Below are positions 9,737 through 17,891 of a stretch of 43,279 bases of DNA, one piece after another. The position numbers and the translations under genes are program-made. Each line of letters opens with the position of its first letter. Position 1 is the stretch's first letter. Origin of the DNA: Nostoc sp. LPT (GTDB taxonomy: Bacteria > Cyanobacteriota > Cyanobacteriia > Cyanobacteriales > Nostocaceae); the NCBI RefSeq assembly GCF_017115165.1, contig NZ_JABXKF010000108.1, forward strand, positions 1 to 43,279, in the 5' to 3' direction. The notes beneath the pieces were generated by a model. It saw only the letters and a program-made list of their open reading frames with translations. It made no database searches and was not told the origin of the DNA.

Positions 9737-10408
9737 TCAATCAATAAACCCCTCTTCTCTAGCTCGTTTCTCCGTTTGGATGCGGAGACTTTTGCCATCT
9801 TCCGGGTAAACGCCTAAAATGTCTTGAATTTTAGTCCAGTAGTGGCGTACCGTTCTAGGTGCTACTCGCATCCGTTCGGCAATGACTTTATCTTCCAATC
9901 CTTCTTCAAAGGCTAGATTGAGTACCTCTATCCATTCTGGCTTGACTTCTTTTGGTGGTATTTTGAGGTCTTTGGTATGTGTGACTCCTTTGAGTGCCAA
10001 ATCAATCCGGCTCAACATCTCCTGGCTAGAAAGTCCTTTGTCCGCTACAGTAAACCCTCCTTCATGAGCATCGATGTCCGGTTTAATCCGTACCAGTGCT
10101 TTGACATAACTGCTTTGCACGACCAGATTGAGGGTAAGATAGTTTTTCATTAACGTTTCCAAGCTTTTAATGCCTCGATTGATTTCGGCAGTGTCCCCGA
10201 AAGTTTCTGGCAAGGAAAGATCCATAATAACTAAGTCGGGCCCAAATACTTCGACTTGCTTGATAGCATTCTGGGTTGTTTTGGCAGTGAGTATTTGGGC
10301 TTGTGGGTAGCGCCGTTTCAGTAGGTCAAGCGTTCCATTCAGGATTAGTTCATGGTCATCCACCACAAGTATTTTGAGCCTCCCTTGTTCTGGTAAATCT
10401 TGACTCAT
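9737..10408 (-). CDS. Response regulator, receiver plus LuxR-type HTH
   Basis: A 223-residue regulator. The receiver domain (about 10-135) has the acidic pair D17/D18 and phosphoacceptor D63 in LVIMDLS. The C-terminal part (about 155-215) contains a helix-turn-helix of the LuxR/sigma-region-4 type (EDKVIAERMRVAPRTVRHYW). It is the first gene of a minus-strand pair with the CHASE2 kinase, so the two should form a cognate two-component system. Targets are unknown; the adjacent DUF928, CHAT and exoprotein genes are candidates by position only. ATG start. Confidence 0.87.
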   Translation of the reverse strand: MSQDLPEQGRLKILVVDDHELILNGTLDLLKRRYPQAQILTAKTTQNAIKQVEVFGPDLVIMDLSLPETFGDTAEINRGIKSLETLMKNYLTLNLVVQSSYVKALVRIKPDIDAHEGGFTVADKGLSSQEMLSRIDLALKGVTHTKDLKIPPKEVKPEWIEVLNLAFEEGLEDKVIAERMRVAPRTVRHYWTKIQDILGVYPEDGKSLRIQTEKRAREEGFID

Positions 10409-10799
10409 CGTTGAAACCTCGAATTTAACAACGTTACTGTACCGAATGGCATCGGGTCGTAATAGGGAAAAAGCTCGAAAAATCTAATGTTTTTTTACTG
10501 AAATCTTGCACCAACTTTTCCAACCACTAGGGATTTAACCTCTCTTCTGTGAATAAAAAGCTTTGTTCTCTGCCCTCCCCTCGCGTCGGGGGAATAGAGG
10601 AAGGTCGGAAGAGGGTTAGGTTTTCCAAACTTGCTAACCGTATCCTTAAACTGTTGGCGGATCAAGGGATAGCTACAAGATGTGAGTTGAAGTTTTTTTG
10701 TTTAGTAGTATAATGATAATACAAATCGTCGCTCTAAGCTATAAAATGATCAGGGCTTAATGGTACTAAGAAAAGCTGTAAACTATGTTTCATTAAAAT
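10409..10799. other. Upstream region of the two-component operon
   Basis: Intergenic sequence holding the promoter of the response-regulator operon. I see no confident promoter boxes. A G/C-rich stretch around 10575-10615 resembles the short cyanobacterial dispersed hairpins. No open frame here resembles a gene. Confidence 0.45.
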
Positions 10800-11347
10800 T
10801 ACAGGCATTCATATTATTAAGCAGTGGACGAGTCAACCGAGCGCCACAGAAAAATTAAACCATAAAATCTTTCCTACGAGTGATTGATTTACCATTTGGG
10901 GCAGAGAAAGGGGTTGATGATTTCATTGTTGCCAAGGGTCAATCAGCATTGGATTTTTTCATTTTCTTTTTAGATTTGGTTACTAACTGCAAACCTCGTT
11001 CATATAACTTCTCAAAAAACTGTCGAGAGATATAACCTCTGTCACCAAACTAGTTTACCAATTAAGTCCTTGTCGTAGAAAATTTGCGTGATATTAAGCA
11101 AAGCCGGAGACGCTCCACCTCCAGGCGAGATACAACGGTAGACTAAGCCCTGACCTTGATTTTTCTTAGATATTTTTAGTCTCGGCATTTTTTGTGACTT
11201 TTTTAGCGATTCTCAATCAATCGTCGCGTAAGCGTTCGCGCAGCCTCTCGTAGAGAAGCCCACCACAGGCATCACCTGAAGAATGCCCAGTTGAGCAAAT
11301 TCATACACAGCAAGCTTTTTGCGCTTTCCTATCCGTCGAACTCACGT
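10800..11347 (-). pseudogene. Decayed IS982-type transposase/IS remnant
   Basis: Read on the minus strand, bases about 11050-10955 encode FGDRGYISRQFFEKLYERGL followed by QLVTKSKKKMKK. This matches the conserved late part of IS982-family transposases as I know them (LFGDKGYIS...EQGLQLIT). Before and after this are stops and frame changes; a trace resembling the family's C-terminus lies near 10850. The outer end at 11335-11347 reads GTCGAACTCACGT, the same terminal sequence as the MITE at 41713-41857. A small repeat (around 11222-11262) sits within the remnant. Homology of the flanking dispersed repeat begins directly after 11347, so this is probably the IS boundary. The element cannot encode an active transposase. 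Confidence 0.62.
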
Positions 11348-11550
11348 AATGTTAGAAAATAAAGCTCCAAACCCAGTTCCTGTGCTTTGTTTAAAAGTTG
11401 GCTGAAATTTTTCTTTGACTAGAGTGATGAAAGCGTTATATCATGTCCGGCTAATTAGTTATAATTCCCTTTCTCTATGCAGAAAGCCCAAAAAACCATC
11501 CCCTCTGCCCCTGGAGCGGTCTTCATGATAAGTCTTTAACCGGACATGAT
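11347..11550. repeat. Dispersed repeat, copy 1, ending in a 111-bp inverted-repeat element
   Basis: Matches 37568-37773. The first 93 bases differ at only a handful of positions. The last 111 bases (11440-11550) are bounded by ATCATGTCCGG and its exact complement CCGGACATGAT. The matching segment of the second copy is also exactly 111 bp. Within it, the outer parts are conserved (ATGATAAGTCTTTAACCGG) and the centre is largely different. It lies just downstream of the cyclophilin gene, with which it shares no coding sequence. Confidence 0.8.
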
Positions 11551-11555
11551 GTTAA

Positions 11556-12125
11556 TTACTGCCGAAAAATTTCTACTTTTTCTAACACCACTTCTTGATT
11601 CGGACGATCTCTAGTTGTAGGCACATTAGCAATTTTGCTGACTATATCTAGACCTTGGACAACTTCACCAAAAACACTGTGTTTGTTGTCAAGGTGAGGT
11701 GTTGGTGCTTCTGTAATGAACCATTGCGAACCATTAGTACCGCGTCCGGCATTAGCCATCGACAGGATACCTGCACCAGTGTGTCTCAATTCAGGATGAA
11801 ACTCATCCTCAAATTGATATCCTGGGCCACCAGTACCCCATCGGTTGGCTGTATCCAAATAACGACTCAGAGGATCGCCACACTGAATCATAAAATCAGG
11901 GATGACTCGATGAAAGCGAACCCCATCGTAAGCTGGAGTTCCCTTACCAGATTGACCAGTTTTAGGGTCTTTCCAGTCGATTGTTCCAGTTGCTAGACCG
12001 ACAAAATTTTTGACGGTGTTAGGAGTTCGTTCTTCCTCCAAACGAACTACAATTTCACCCAAGGAAGTAATTAAACGAGCGTGCAGTGTTCCATCACCGG
12101 GAATATTAATTTCTGGAAAATTCAT
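11556..12125 (-). CDS. Peptidyl-prolyl cis-trans isomerase, cyclophilin type
   Basis: Catalyses cis-trans isomerisation of X-Pro bonds in protein folding. Classic cyclophilin motifs are visible: FHRVIPDFMIQCGDP, GGPGYQFEDEF, GILSMANAGRGTNGSQWFIT and LDNKHSVFGEV, covering the catalytic Arg and the Phe/Met/Gln pocket. The length of 189 residues from the ATG at 12125 fits a single-domain cytoplasmic enzyme with no signal peptide. An in-frame ATG exists 60 bases upstream (12185), but the extra 20 residues are not part of the family and the 12125 start has GGAT before it. It is followed by the dispersed repeat at 11347-11550. Confidence 0.93.
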   Translation of the reverse strand: MNFPEINIPGDGTLHARLITSLGEIVVRLEEERTPNTVKNFVGLATGTIDWKDPKTGQSGKGTPAYDGVRFHRVIPDFMIQCGDPLSRYLDTANRWGTGGPGYQFEDEFHPELRHTGAGILSMANAGRGTNGSQWFITEAPTPHLDNKHSVFGEVVQGLDIVSKIANVPTTRDRPNQEVVLEKVEIFRQ

Positions 12126-12244
12126 GAGGTATCCTATTGTGAAAATTGCCAGTGTTTGATCTACGATAAGCTTATCAGCATTCAAGTTACAGGTTTACAG
12201 ATTACAAAAAAACTGAACCAAGGAAACTCTAGAAAACAAATATT

Positions 12245-14227
12245 TTACTCTGGTAAATTTATCGCTGGATTACGGCTAAAAAATCCTCTAGGGACTAACT
12301 TAAAGCCGACTCGGTGAACAGGCATCACAGGCCAATCTTCTGATCGCGGAATATGAGTTAGGCCCATTGTGTACCAGAGTACGATATCTTCACCCAGCAA
12401 AGACTCATTGTCTGAGATATATTTTGGTAAACCCTGTTGGGGTTTCGTCTGGTTCGGATAATCGCCCCCAGCATAAAGTTCAGTAGGTTTATATTTTGTT
12501 ACCCAGAGGTGATGAGTTGCAAATTCTGCCTTTTGCCGGATTTTTGAGCCTTCCACAGGGAAAAATATCGAGTTTCCCCCAGGCATCAGCATATATCCCG
12601 GTGCATCCCCTAAAACATTCTTTTTGTCTGCGCTAACAATCATCCATTCTCGACTGCTTTTCATGTTCAAATCGCGCACAGCAGCTGTTTCTTTGGCTAG
12701 CGGGGTTTCTGCAACTGCGATCGCATTTCCTAAAGGATTTTTCTCATCCATCGGCAAAGCATTTACATTCATTTCCATTACAGAATTCGCCTGACCATCA
12801 ACATCAAAATCTAGGCGATAGTTGAAAAAATGCTGGTGATTTACTCCAAAGATATTCTTAGCAATTAACCGACCATAAGAATCATCATCAGATTGCTTTT
12901 GGGCAGCCGTTCCCTGCGCCAGTAGGATACCCGTTAATTCATTTTGGACTTCCAAAGTCCCATCCTGGTGAAAGATCCAATTGATGCTGTAATCATAGTT
13001 GTCAATGGCTACCGTCATCTTCATCACTAACTCTCGACTGCGACGGACATCATTACGCTGAGTATTATATTCATAGTGTTTCCAAAGCATTCCATTATCG
13101 CGCTCGTAGATGCCGATAACCCCTGGTATTTGATAAGGTTCTCCCTGTTCATTAGCAAATACAGCATTTAGCAACAAGCCATTTTCAGGAATTTCTTTAC
13201 TTAATTCCATCGTATTTGCTAGTAGACCTAAGTTGTATTCTCCAACATCAAAGGCATTTCTGAACGACCAAGTAGGTTCAGGATTCCCATAAGGTACTAC
13301 CATTTCTGAGAGACTAGCGCGGTATAAAACTGGTCGAATCTTTTCCCCGTCATTATGCGTCACTTGGTAGAGCATTAATCCATTCCGAGGATGCATTGAA
13401 TAGCGAAACTTCCAACCTTGCCAGCTAATTTCATTATCTTTTATCTGGAAACTTTTACCATTAGTTTGGAGGATTTTCAATGCTTTAAGTGGTGACAGTA
13501 ATTTGCCCAAGGATTTGACATCGTAGTTCCAGTTTTCTTGAGAGAAAGGTATGTTTCCTCTGTCAACAAAACTGGCAATTTTACCCGTATTCAAATTGAC
13601 TGTTGCTAAGACTCCTTCAATCGGACTACCGTAATAGTTCCAGCTTTTGCCTTTGTAGTAAGATAAGCCGCGACAAAGACGATTACCTGTTGCTTCTTCC
13701 TGTTGACTCTGAATTCCTGGTGCCCACCAACTAATTTTGACTTGCTCAAAATCAGTAATTCCCCGCCTTTGCATCGCTTTTTGCCATCGAGGATCGGCTT
13801 TAACCACCTGAGTTGCTAGTTCATATTCTGAATTAAGGATCGCAGGTTGAACAGACGCTATTTCTTTCCAAGAACTTAAAGTTTTGCTTCTCAGGTCAAC
13901 AATTCCCTCATAGGTTTTATTTTCTGAACGTTCATAGATTACCAAAAAAACTTTTCGCCCAAAGACTTTACCAGGTGTAAAATTTAGAACTTCTTCTTTA
14001 TCTGGTTCTTGTAAAGTAATAAGTGGAAAAGCTGCCATTTCGCTCAAAGTTTTTTCTCTTTGGATGACCGAAACAGCTGTGCTAATTTCTGACTCGGTTA
14101 GCGAAGTGAGAGGATGGGAAATCGAAGGCTGTTGAGCCGTCAATGTTTCCATTAATCCGAGTGAGAAAGAAATGACAACAATGATAGCAATAGATAGCCG
14201 CAAAAAACGCTTTAGCCGCTTAATCAT
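12245..14227 (-). CDS. Copper amine oxidase (primary-amine oxidase), exported
   Basis: Oxidises primary amines to aldehyde, ammonia and H2O2 with copper and the self-made TPQ cofactor. It has 660 residues, normal for the family. All key residues are seen: TPQ-precursor Tyr411 in DNYDYS, copper ligands His464 and His466 (HQHFFNY) and His638 (MPVHRVG), and catalytic base Asp327 in AFDVGEYNLG. An N-terminal hydrophobic segment (about 10-30, followed by LTAQQPS) suggests export. It is monocistronic by spacing: 58 bp after it comes the cyclophilin gene on the same strand, and 202 bp before it the Ycf37-like gene ends. A role in amine nitrogen use or peroxide signalling is inferred from the family only. 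Confidence 0.93.
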   Translation of the reverse strand: MIKRLKRFLRLSIAIIVVISFSLGLMETLTAQQPSISHPLTSLTESEISTAVSVIQREKTLSEMAAFPLITLQEPDKEEVLNFTPGKVFGRKVFLVIYERSENKTYEGIVDLRSKTLSSWKEIASVQPAILNSEYELATQVVKADPRWQKAMQRRGITDFEQVKISWWAPGIQSQQEEATGNRLCRGLSYYKGKSWNYYGSPIEGVLATVNLNTGKIASFVDRGNIPFSQENWNYDVKSLGKLLSPLKALKILQTNGKSFQIKDNEISWQGWKFRYSMHPRNGLMLYQVTHNDGEKIRPVLYRASLSEMVVPYGNPEPTWSFRNAFDVGEYNLGLLANTMELSKEIPENGLLLNAVFANEQGEPYQIPGVIGIYERDNGMLWKHYEYNTQRNDVRRSRELVMKMTVAIDNYDYSINWIFHQDGTLEVQNELTGILLAQGTAAQKQSDDDSYGRLIAKNIFGVNHQHFFNYRLDFDVDGQANSVMEMNVNALPMDEKNPLGNAIAVAETPLAKETAAVRDLNMKSSREWMIVSADKKNVLGDAPGYMLMPGGNSIFFPVEGSKIRQKAEFATHHLWVTKYKPTELYAGGDYPNQTKPQQGLPKYISDNESLLGEDIVLWYTMGLTHIPRSEDWPVMPVHRVGFKLVPRGFFSRNPAINLPE

Positions 14228-14325
14228 CTTTTACATTTTTACAAAAGACTTGTAGTTATCTATTTCCAACCTTAAGATTGAAAACCGATAAATTAAGAGG
14301 CTAAAGCTAAATTAATTATAATAAA

Positions 14326-14398
14326 AGAACCCCACCCCCAACCCCTCCCCGCTTGCGGGGAGGGGAGGTAAAGCACAGCTTTGGCGGGGTGGGGTTCT
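14326..14398 (-). terminator. Nested G/C-rich inverted repeat after the Ycf37-like gene
   Basis: Outer arms AGAACCCCACCCC (14326-14338) and GGGGTGGGGTTCT (14386-14398) are perfect complements. Inner arms CCCCTCCCCGC (14342-14352) and GCGGGGAGGGG (14355-14365) form a second hairpin. It lies between two minus-strand genes, just after the upstream one, where a terminator is expected. No strong U-tract is visible, so it may equally be a member of a dispersed palindromic repeat family. Confidence 0.55.
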
Positions 14399-14429
14399 AG
14401 GTATTATGCTTAATTACCTGGACATTATC

Positions 14430-14954
14430 TTACGCCGAAACCAAACGGCGTAAAGATTCAGCACGACGTTTAGCAATAGAGTTATTTGGAGCAAATTTGA
14501 GTGCTTCTTCGTAACTTTGTAACGCCTGAGTAGTTAATTTTTTCTTCTCGTAGGCGTGACCGAGATTATTCAATCCTGTTACGTAGTCTGGTTTAGACTT
14601 AAGAGCTTCTTTGTACTGACGAATTGCTAAGTCATATTGCTCTTGGGTAAAATAAACATAGCCCAGCCCGTTGTAAATGGGGGCGATATTTGCTTCTTCC
14701 TCTTCTTGGGCAGCTTTGAGAGCTTTTTGAAATAGCGCGATCGCTTGAGAATACATTTTTTTTTCTGAATAAATACTGGCTAACTCATAATATTCTTGAG
14801 TCGTACCCTTTTCTTTCTCTAACTTCTTTCGCAACCTTGCAAAAGAGCCTTCAACCTTGCGAGTTTTGAAAATCTGGCGAAAAACACCCACGGCTGCAAG
14901 TGTGAGTAGAACCACTAAAATTGAGAGATAAACAACGGCTAGACTGTTATCCAT
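14430..14954 (-). CDS. Ycf37-like TPR membrane protein (photosystem I assembly)
   Basis: A 174-residue protein: an N-terminal transmembrane helix (about 6-26), a basic linker, then about three TPR units (55-88, 95-128, 129-162; YNGLGYVYFTQEQYDLAIRQ and GLNNLGHAYEKKKLTTQALQ). Size and layout match cyanobacterial Ycf37, a thylakoid protein that helps assemble or stabilise photosystem I. The assignment rests on architecture rather than a unique motif, so another TPR family is possible. It is the last gene of the rpmI-rplT-solute-binding-protein run on the minus strand (42 bp after the preceding gene). Confidence 0.7.
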   Translation of the reverse strand: MDNSLAVVYLSILVVLLTLAAVGVFRQIFKTRKVEGSFARLRKKLEKEKGTTQEYYELASIYSEKKMYSQAIALFQKALKAAQEEEEANIAPIYNGLGYVYFTQEQYDLAIRQYKEALKSKPDYVTGLNNLGHAYEKKKLTTQALQSYEEALKFAPNNSIAKRRAESLRRLVSA

Positions 14955-14996
14955 TACTGCAAATACAAATATTATAAAGTTTGTTATTTGACCAAT

Positions 14997-15812
14997 TTAC
15001 GGTAAACCCCAATATTGAGAGCGTTGCTGGAGCCAACCTTTTTCTAAATAACGAGCGATCGCTTGATTCACGTTTCGTCTAAATTCATCGTACTGTAATC
15101 CCTTGGGCATTACTACAGCCAAAGGTTCAGTTGATAACTTAATTGGCAGTAGCCGATATTGAGGATATTGTTGTACCCAGCCGCTTAGAACACTAGCATC
15201 TGCGGCAAAGGCGACGGCGGCATTATTTTCTATTTTCTCTCGCGCTTCTTGATAGGAATTCACTCCTACTAACTCGGCGTTTGACAGATAGTATCGCACT
15301 TTAGGAATGGTGCTGGAGTTGTTAAGTACGGCAATTTTTTGTTTTGATAGATCGCTCAACTGCTGCACAGATGCATCTTTTGTAACTAGTACAGTGCCAT
15401 CCAAATAGTAGGGAACGCTGAAACTAACTATGCGGGCGCGTGACTCGGTTGCTGTGACTCTAGCGATCGCAAAATCAACTTTCTTGTCTAAGACTACAGA
15501 CAGGCGATCGCGATTCGCTACAGGTTGAAATTTTACAGCTTCGGCTTTACCAACCAAGTCAACTGCCAAACGCTTTGCCAAGTCAATTTCTAAGCCTTGC
15601 AAATTCCCGTTGTCATCTTTAAATCCCAAGGGACGCAAGTTATCTTTCACGGCAACATTTAAATAGCCCCGCTGCTGAATTTCTGACATTTCGGTAGCAG
15701 ATGCAGTTAATCCTGTCCCCACTAGAGAAAAGCAAAAAATCCAAAAAATAGTGGCGGATAATACCAGATGTAACCGAGTAATTACTTGCAATTTGTTACA
15801 TCTGTTATACAT
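14997..15812 (-). CDS. Periplasmic amino-acid-type substrate-binding protein (SBP_bac_3)
   Basis: A 271-residue protein with a signal peptide (hydrophobic about 14-35, then SATEM). The mature part has the family-3 solute-binding pattern: IQQRGYLNVAVKDNLRPLGF at the start, then DNGNLQGLEIDLAKRLA and the ATESRARIVSFSVPYY hinge motif. It probably binds a polar amino acid or similar ligand. No ABC permease or ATPase is nearby; instead it starts 12 bp after rplT and precedes the Ycf37-like gene. It may act with transporters encoded elsewhere. Confidence 0.85.
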   Translation of the reverse strand: MYNRCNKLQVITRLHLVLSATIFWIFCFSLVGTGLTASATEMSEIQQRGYLNVAVKDNLRPLGFKDDNGNLQGLEIDLAKRLAVDLVGKAEAVKFQPVANRDRLSVVLDKKVDFAIARVTATESRARIVSFSVPYYLDGTVLVTKDASVQQLSDLSKQKIAVLNNSSTIPKVRYYLSNAELVGVNSYQEAREKIENNAAVAFAADASVLSGWVQQYPQYRLLPIKLSTEPLAVVMPKGLQYDEFRRNVNQAIARYLEKGWLQQRSQYWGLP

Positions 15813-15824
15813 CCCTTACCACCT

Positions 15825-16181
15825 TTATCCTTTAGCTTGAATTGCCAATTCAGCAACTTTGCCGAAACTAGCTGGATCGAGGACTGCCAATTGCGCCAAC
15901 ATCTTGCGATTTAGTTGGATATCAGCTTTTTTCAAGTTCCCGATCAACTGGCTGTAACTCAAGCCGTGTTGCCTGGAAGCAGCGTTGATGCGGGCGATCC
16001 AAAGGCGACGAAAATCGCGCTTTTTCTTTTTGCGATCGCGGTAGGCACTCCGTAGCGCCTTCATCACTTGTTGGTTGGCAGTTCTAAACAGAGTTGAATG
16101 GGAACCGCGAAAACCTTTAGCTAGTTTGAGAATTTTATTGCGGCGTTTGCGAGCTACATTACCGCGTTTTACCCGAGTCAT
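15825..16181 (-). CDS. rplT: 50S ribosomal protein L20
   Basis: 118 residues, full length for L20. It has a basic N-terminus (MTRVKRGNVARKRRNKIL) and the RDFRRLWIARINAA and GLSYSQLIGNLKKA motifs. L20 binds 23S rRNA and is essential in early 50S assembly. It lies 19 bp downstream of rpmI in the conserved bacterial order, and 12 bp before the solute-binding-protein gene. I do not see an obvious L20 autoregulatory RNA structure in the short gap. Confidence 0.98.
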   Translation of the reverse strand: MTRVKRGNVARKRRNKILKLAKGFRGSHSTLFRTANQQVMKALRSAYRDRKKKKRDFRRLWIARINAASRQHGLSYSQLIGNLKKADIQLNRKMLAQLAVLDPASFGKVAELAIQAKG

Positions 16182-16200
16182 AATTTATTTCCTAAAATAT

Positions 16201-16398
16201 TTACAAATATGGGAGCATCAAACGCACGTTAAGTTCATCGCGTTCGTGTACAAGCGTACTCTGGCGCATCCCACGCTTTTTGTCAGAACTTTTATGTTCT
16301 AAAAGGTGGCTTTTGAACGCTTTACGACGGACGATTTTGCCGCTACCGGTGGCACGGAATCGTTTTGCCGCAGCTTTACGAGTCTTTAGTTTAGGCAT
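16201..16398 (-). CDS. rpmI: 50S ribosomal protein L35
   Basis: 65 residues, full length. The typical start MPKLKTRKAAAKRFRATGSG is followed by KIVRRKAFKSHLLEHKS. It is the first gene of the minus-strand rpmI-rplT cluster; infC, often upstream in other bacteria, is not adjacent. The promoter should lie in 16399-16513, which also serves the divergent GrpB-like gene. Confidence 0.98.
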   Translation of the reverse strand: MPKLKTRKAAAKRFRATGSGKIVRRKAFKSHLLEHKSSDKKRGMRQSTLVHERDELNVRLMLPYL

Positions 16399-16513
16399 GG
16401 TCTAGCTTTGATTCGACACGATCCATTATTATATACTATTAAAATTGCTATAACTGCAATTAAATAAAGGATTTAGGCAACCGCGATCGCTGTAGATAAA
16501 CTTAGCTTCACTT

Positions 16514-17044
16514 ATGGATGAGGTCAATATAGTCGAATATCACCCACGTTGGGCGACTTTGTTTACAGAAGAAGCCGAGCGGATTTGGCAGGCACTAGGC
16601 AATGACTTAGTTGTAGAAATTGAACATATTGGTAGTACCGCAGTACCAGGAATGGCAGCCAAACCAGTTATTGACATCATGGTGGGAGTGCGTTCCTTAG
16701 TAGATGCAAAATCTGCTATTTTGGCTTTAGAATCCTTGGGATACGTTTATTGGCGTGAAGATCCGCGTCCTGGACGGATGTTTTTTGTCAAAGGAATGCC
16801 GCCATACGGAAAGCAACGTACTCATCATATTCACATAGTCGAGATTGACAGCGAATTTTGGGAGCGCAAGTTATTTTGTGACTATCTGAGAAAGCATCCT
16901 GAAGAAGCCAGACGTTACGAAGCTCTAAAACGTAATTTAGCGGCAAGTTTTCGGAGCGATCGCGAAGCTTATACAAATGGTAAAAATGACTATATCCGTG
17001 CTTTGATGGTCAAAGCACGGTGTAATGGGATGGGAAAAAGCTAA
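16514..17044 (+). CDS. GrpB/UPF0157 family protein (nucleotidyltransferase-like fold)
   Basis: 176 residues, normal for UPF0157. The diagnostic stretch is near the N-terminus: a VEYHPRWATLFTEEA opening, then EHIGSTAVPGMAAKPVIDIM, and KRTHHIHI-like RTHHIHIVE in the middle. In some bacteria this domain is fused to dephospho-CoA kinase; here it stands alone. The GSTAVPG...DIM pattern recalls the active site of nucleotidyltransferases, but the substrate is unknown. It diverges from rpmI and converges with the two-repeat exported protein (22 bp between stops). Confidence 0.85.
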   Translation: MDEVNIVEYHPRWATLFTEEAERIWQALGNDLVVEIEHIGSTAVPGMAAKPVIDIMVGVRSLVDAKSAILALESLGYVYWREDPRPGRMFFVKGMPPYGKQRTHHIHIVEIDSEFWERKLFCDYLRKHPEEARRYEALKRNLAASFRSDREAYTNGKNDYIRALMVKARCNGMGKS

Positions 17045-17066
17045 AGCCATTAATTATTTAACTTTT

Positions 17067-17840
17067 TTAACTGGCCTTGACTTTGGGATCTAAAATTATT
17101 TGCGAAGTGGATTTATTCACATGGTAAGTCCAAGATTGCTCTTTAACCTTGACAATCACTTCCCAGCCTTCCACGGGGTCGTACTGCTGGGTGCAGACTT
17201 CGCCAAAGTTGAATTGGCAGAGATTTCCAAAGGTTTTTGCTGTAGTTCGAGTAATTTTTAAATCAGTAATTCCTACCCCAGAACGGCTTGAGGCATCGCT
17301 CAAAATTGCATCTGCGATCGCCTTCGGCAATGTTTGTAAAGTAATCACTTTCGGATCTAAAACGATTTGTTTTCCAGATTTATCTACATGGTAAGTCCAC
17401 GAATCTTGACGAACTCTGACAACTACTTCCCAGCCTTCAATAAGGTTGTATTCTCTAGTACAAACTTCTCCAAATTTGAACTCACAGGGATTACCAAAGG
17501 TTTTCGATGTAACTTGGGTAATTTCTAATTCTCGTTTACGTAAGCCGGAGCGCCTGGAAGCATCTCGTAAAATTTTATTAGCGATCGCTTTCGGTAACTC
17601 GTTTATTTGTGATTTGGATAATTGAGTGCCGTCTGGGTAAGGTATAGCCCCAGCAGAATTGTTTTCAATGAGTCCGAATCCATAGGATAGCAAGCTTGTC
17701 AACACCAGCGTCAAGAAAATTCCTCTGCGTGACTTGAAGGTGCTTTTAATTACGGCAGATGCTTGGATGATTGATTTTTTCATATATATATATGTATTGA
17801 TTGTTAAAAATTGAACGGATAATATCGCAATTCCAATCAT
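17067..17840 (-). CDS. Exported protein with two tandem copies of a ~80-residue cyanobacterial domain
   Basis: No known name. After a hydrophobic segment (about 40-63) come two homologous halves, roughly 85-170 and 170-255. Each reads LPKAIAxxILxDAS.RSG, then a T.KTFGN.C.F.FGEVC segment with two conserved cysteines, then EGWEV.V.V...SWTYHV.KS..QI.LDPKV. The conserved Cys pair suggests a disulphide in an exported fold, inferred only. The start is uncertain: either ATG at 17840, or ATG at 17783 (MKKSIIQAS), which gives a more normal signal peptide; neither has a clear Shine-Dalgarno. An AT microsatellite (17783-17794) lies just before the second start. Confidence 0.72.
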   Translation of the reverse strand: MIGIAILSVQFLTINTYIYMKKSIIQASAVIKSTFKSRRGIFLTLVLTSLLSYGFGLIENNSAGAIPYPDGTQLSKSQINELPKAIANKILRDASRRSGLRKRELEITQVTSKTFGNPCEFKFGEVCTREYNLIEGWEVVVRVRQDSWTYHVDKSGKQIVLDPKVITLQTLPKAIADAILSDASSRSGVGITDLKITRTTAKTFGNLCQFNFGEVCTQQYDPVEGWEVIVKVKEQSWTYHVNKSTSQIILDPKVKAS

Positions 17841-17891
17841 AATTTGTTTGACGTTGCACTCTCAATTCAGTTTTCTTATAAGGAGTGGAAG

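Noticed and set aside
10672..10690. Shared 12-13 bases (ACTCACATCTTG) with the breakpoint near 43222
   Set aside because: A match of this length is expected by chance several times in a window of this size, and no inverted-repeat or flank evidence supports it.
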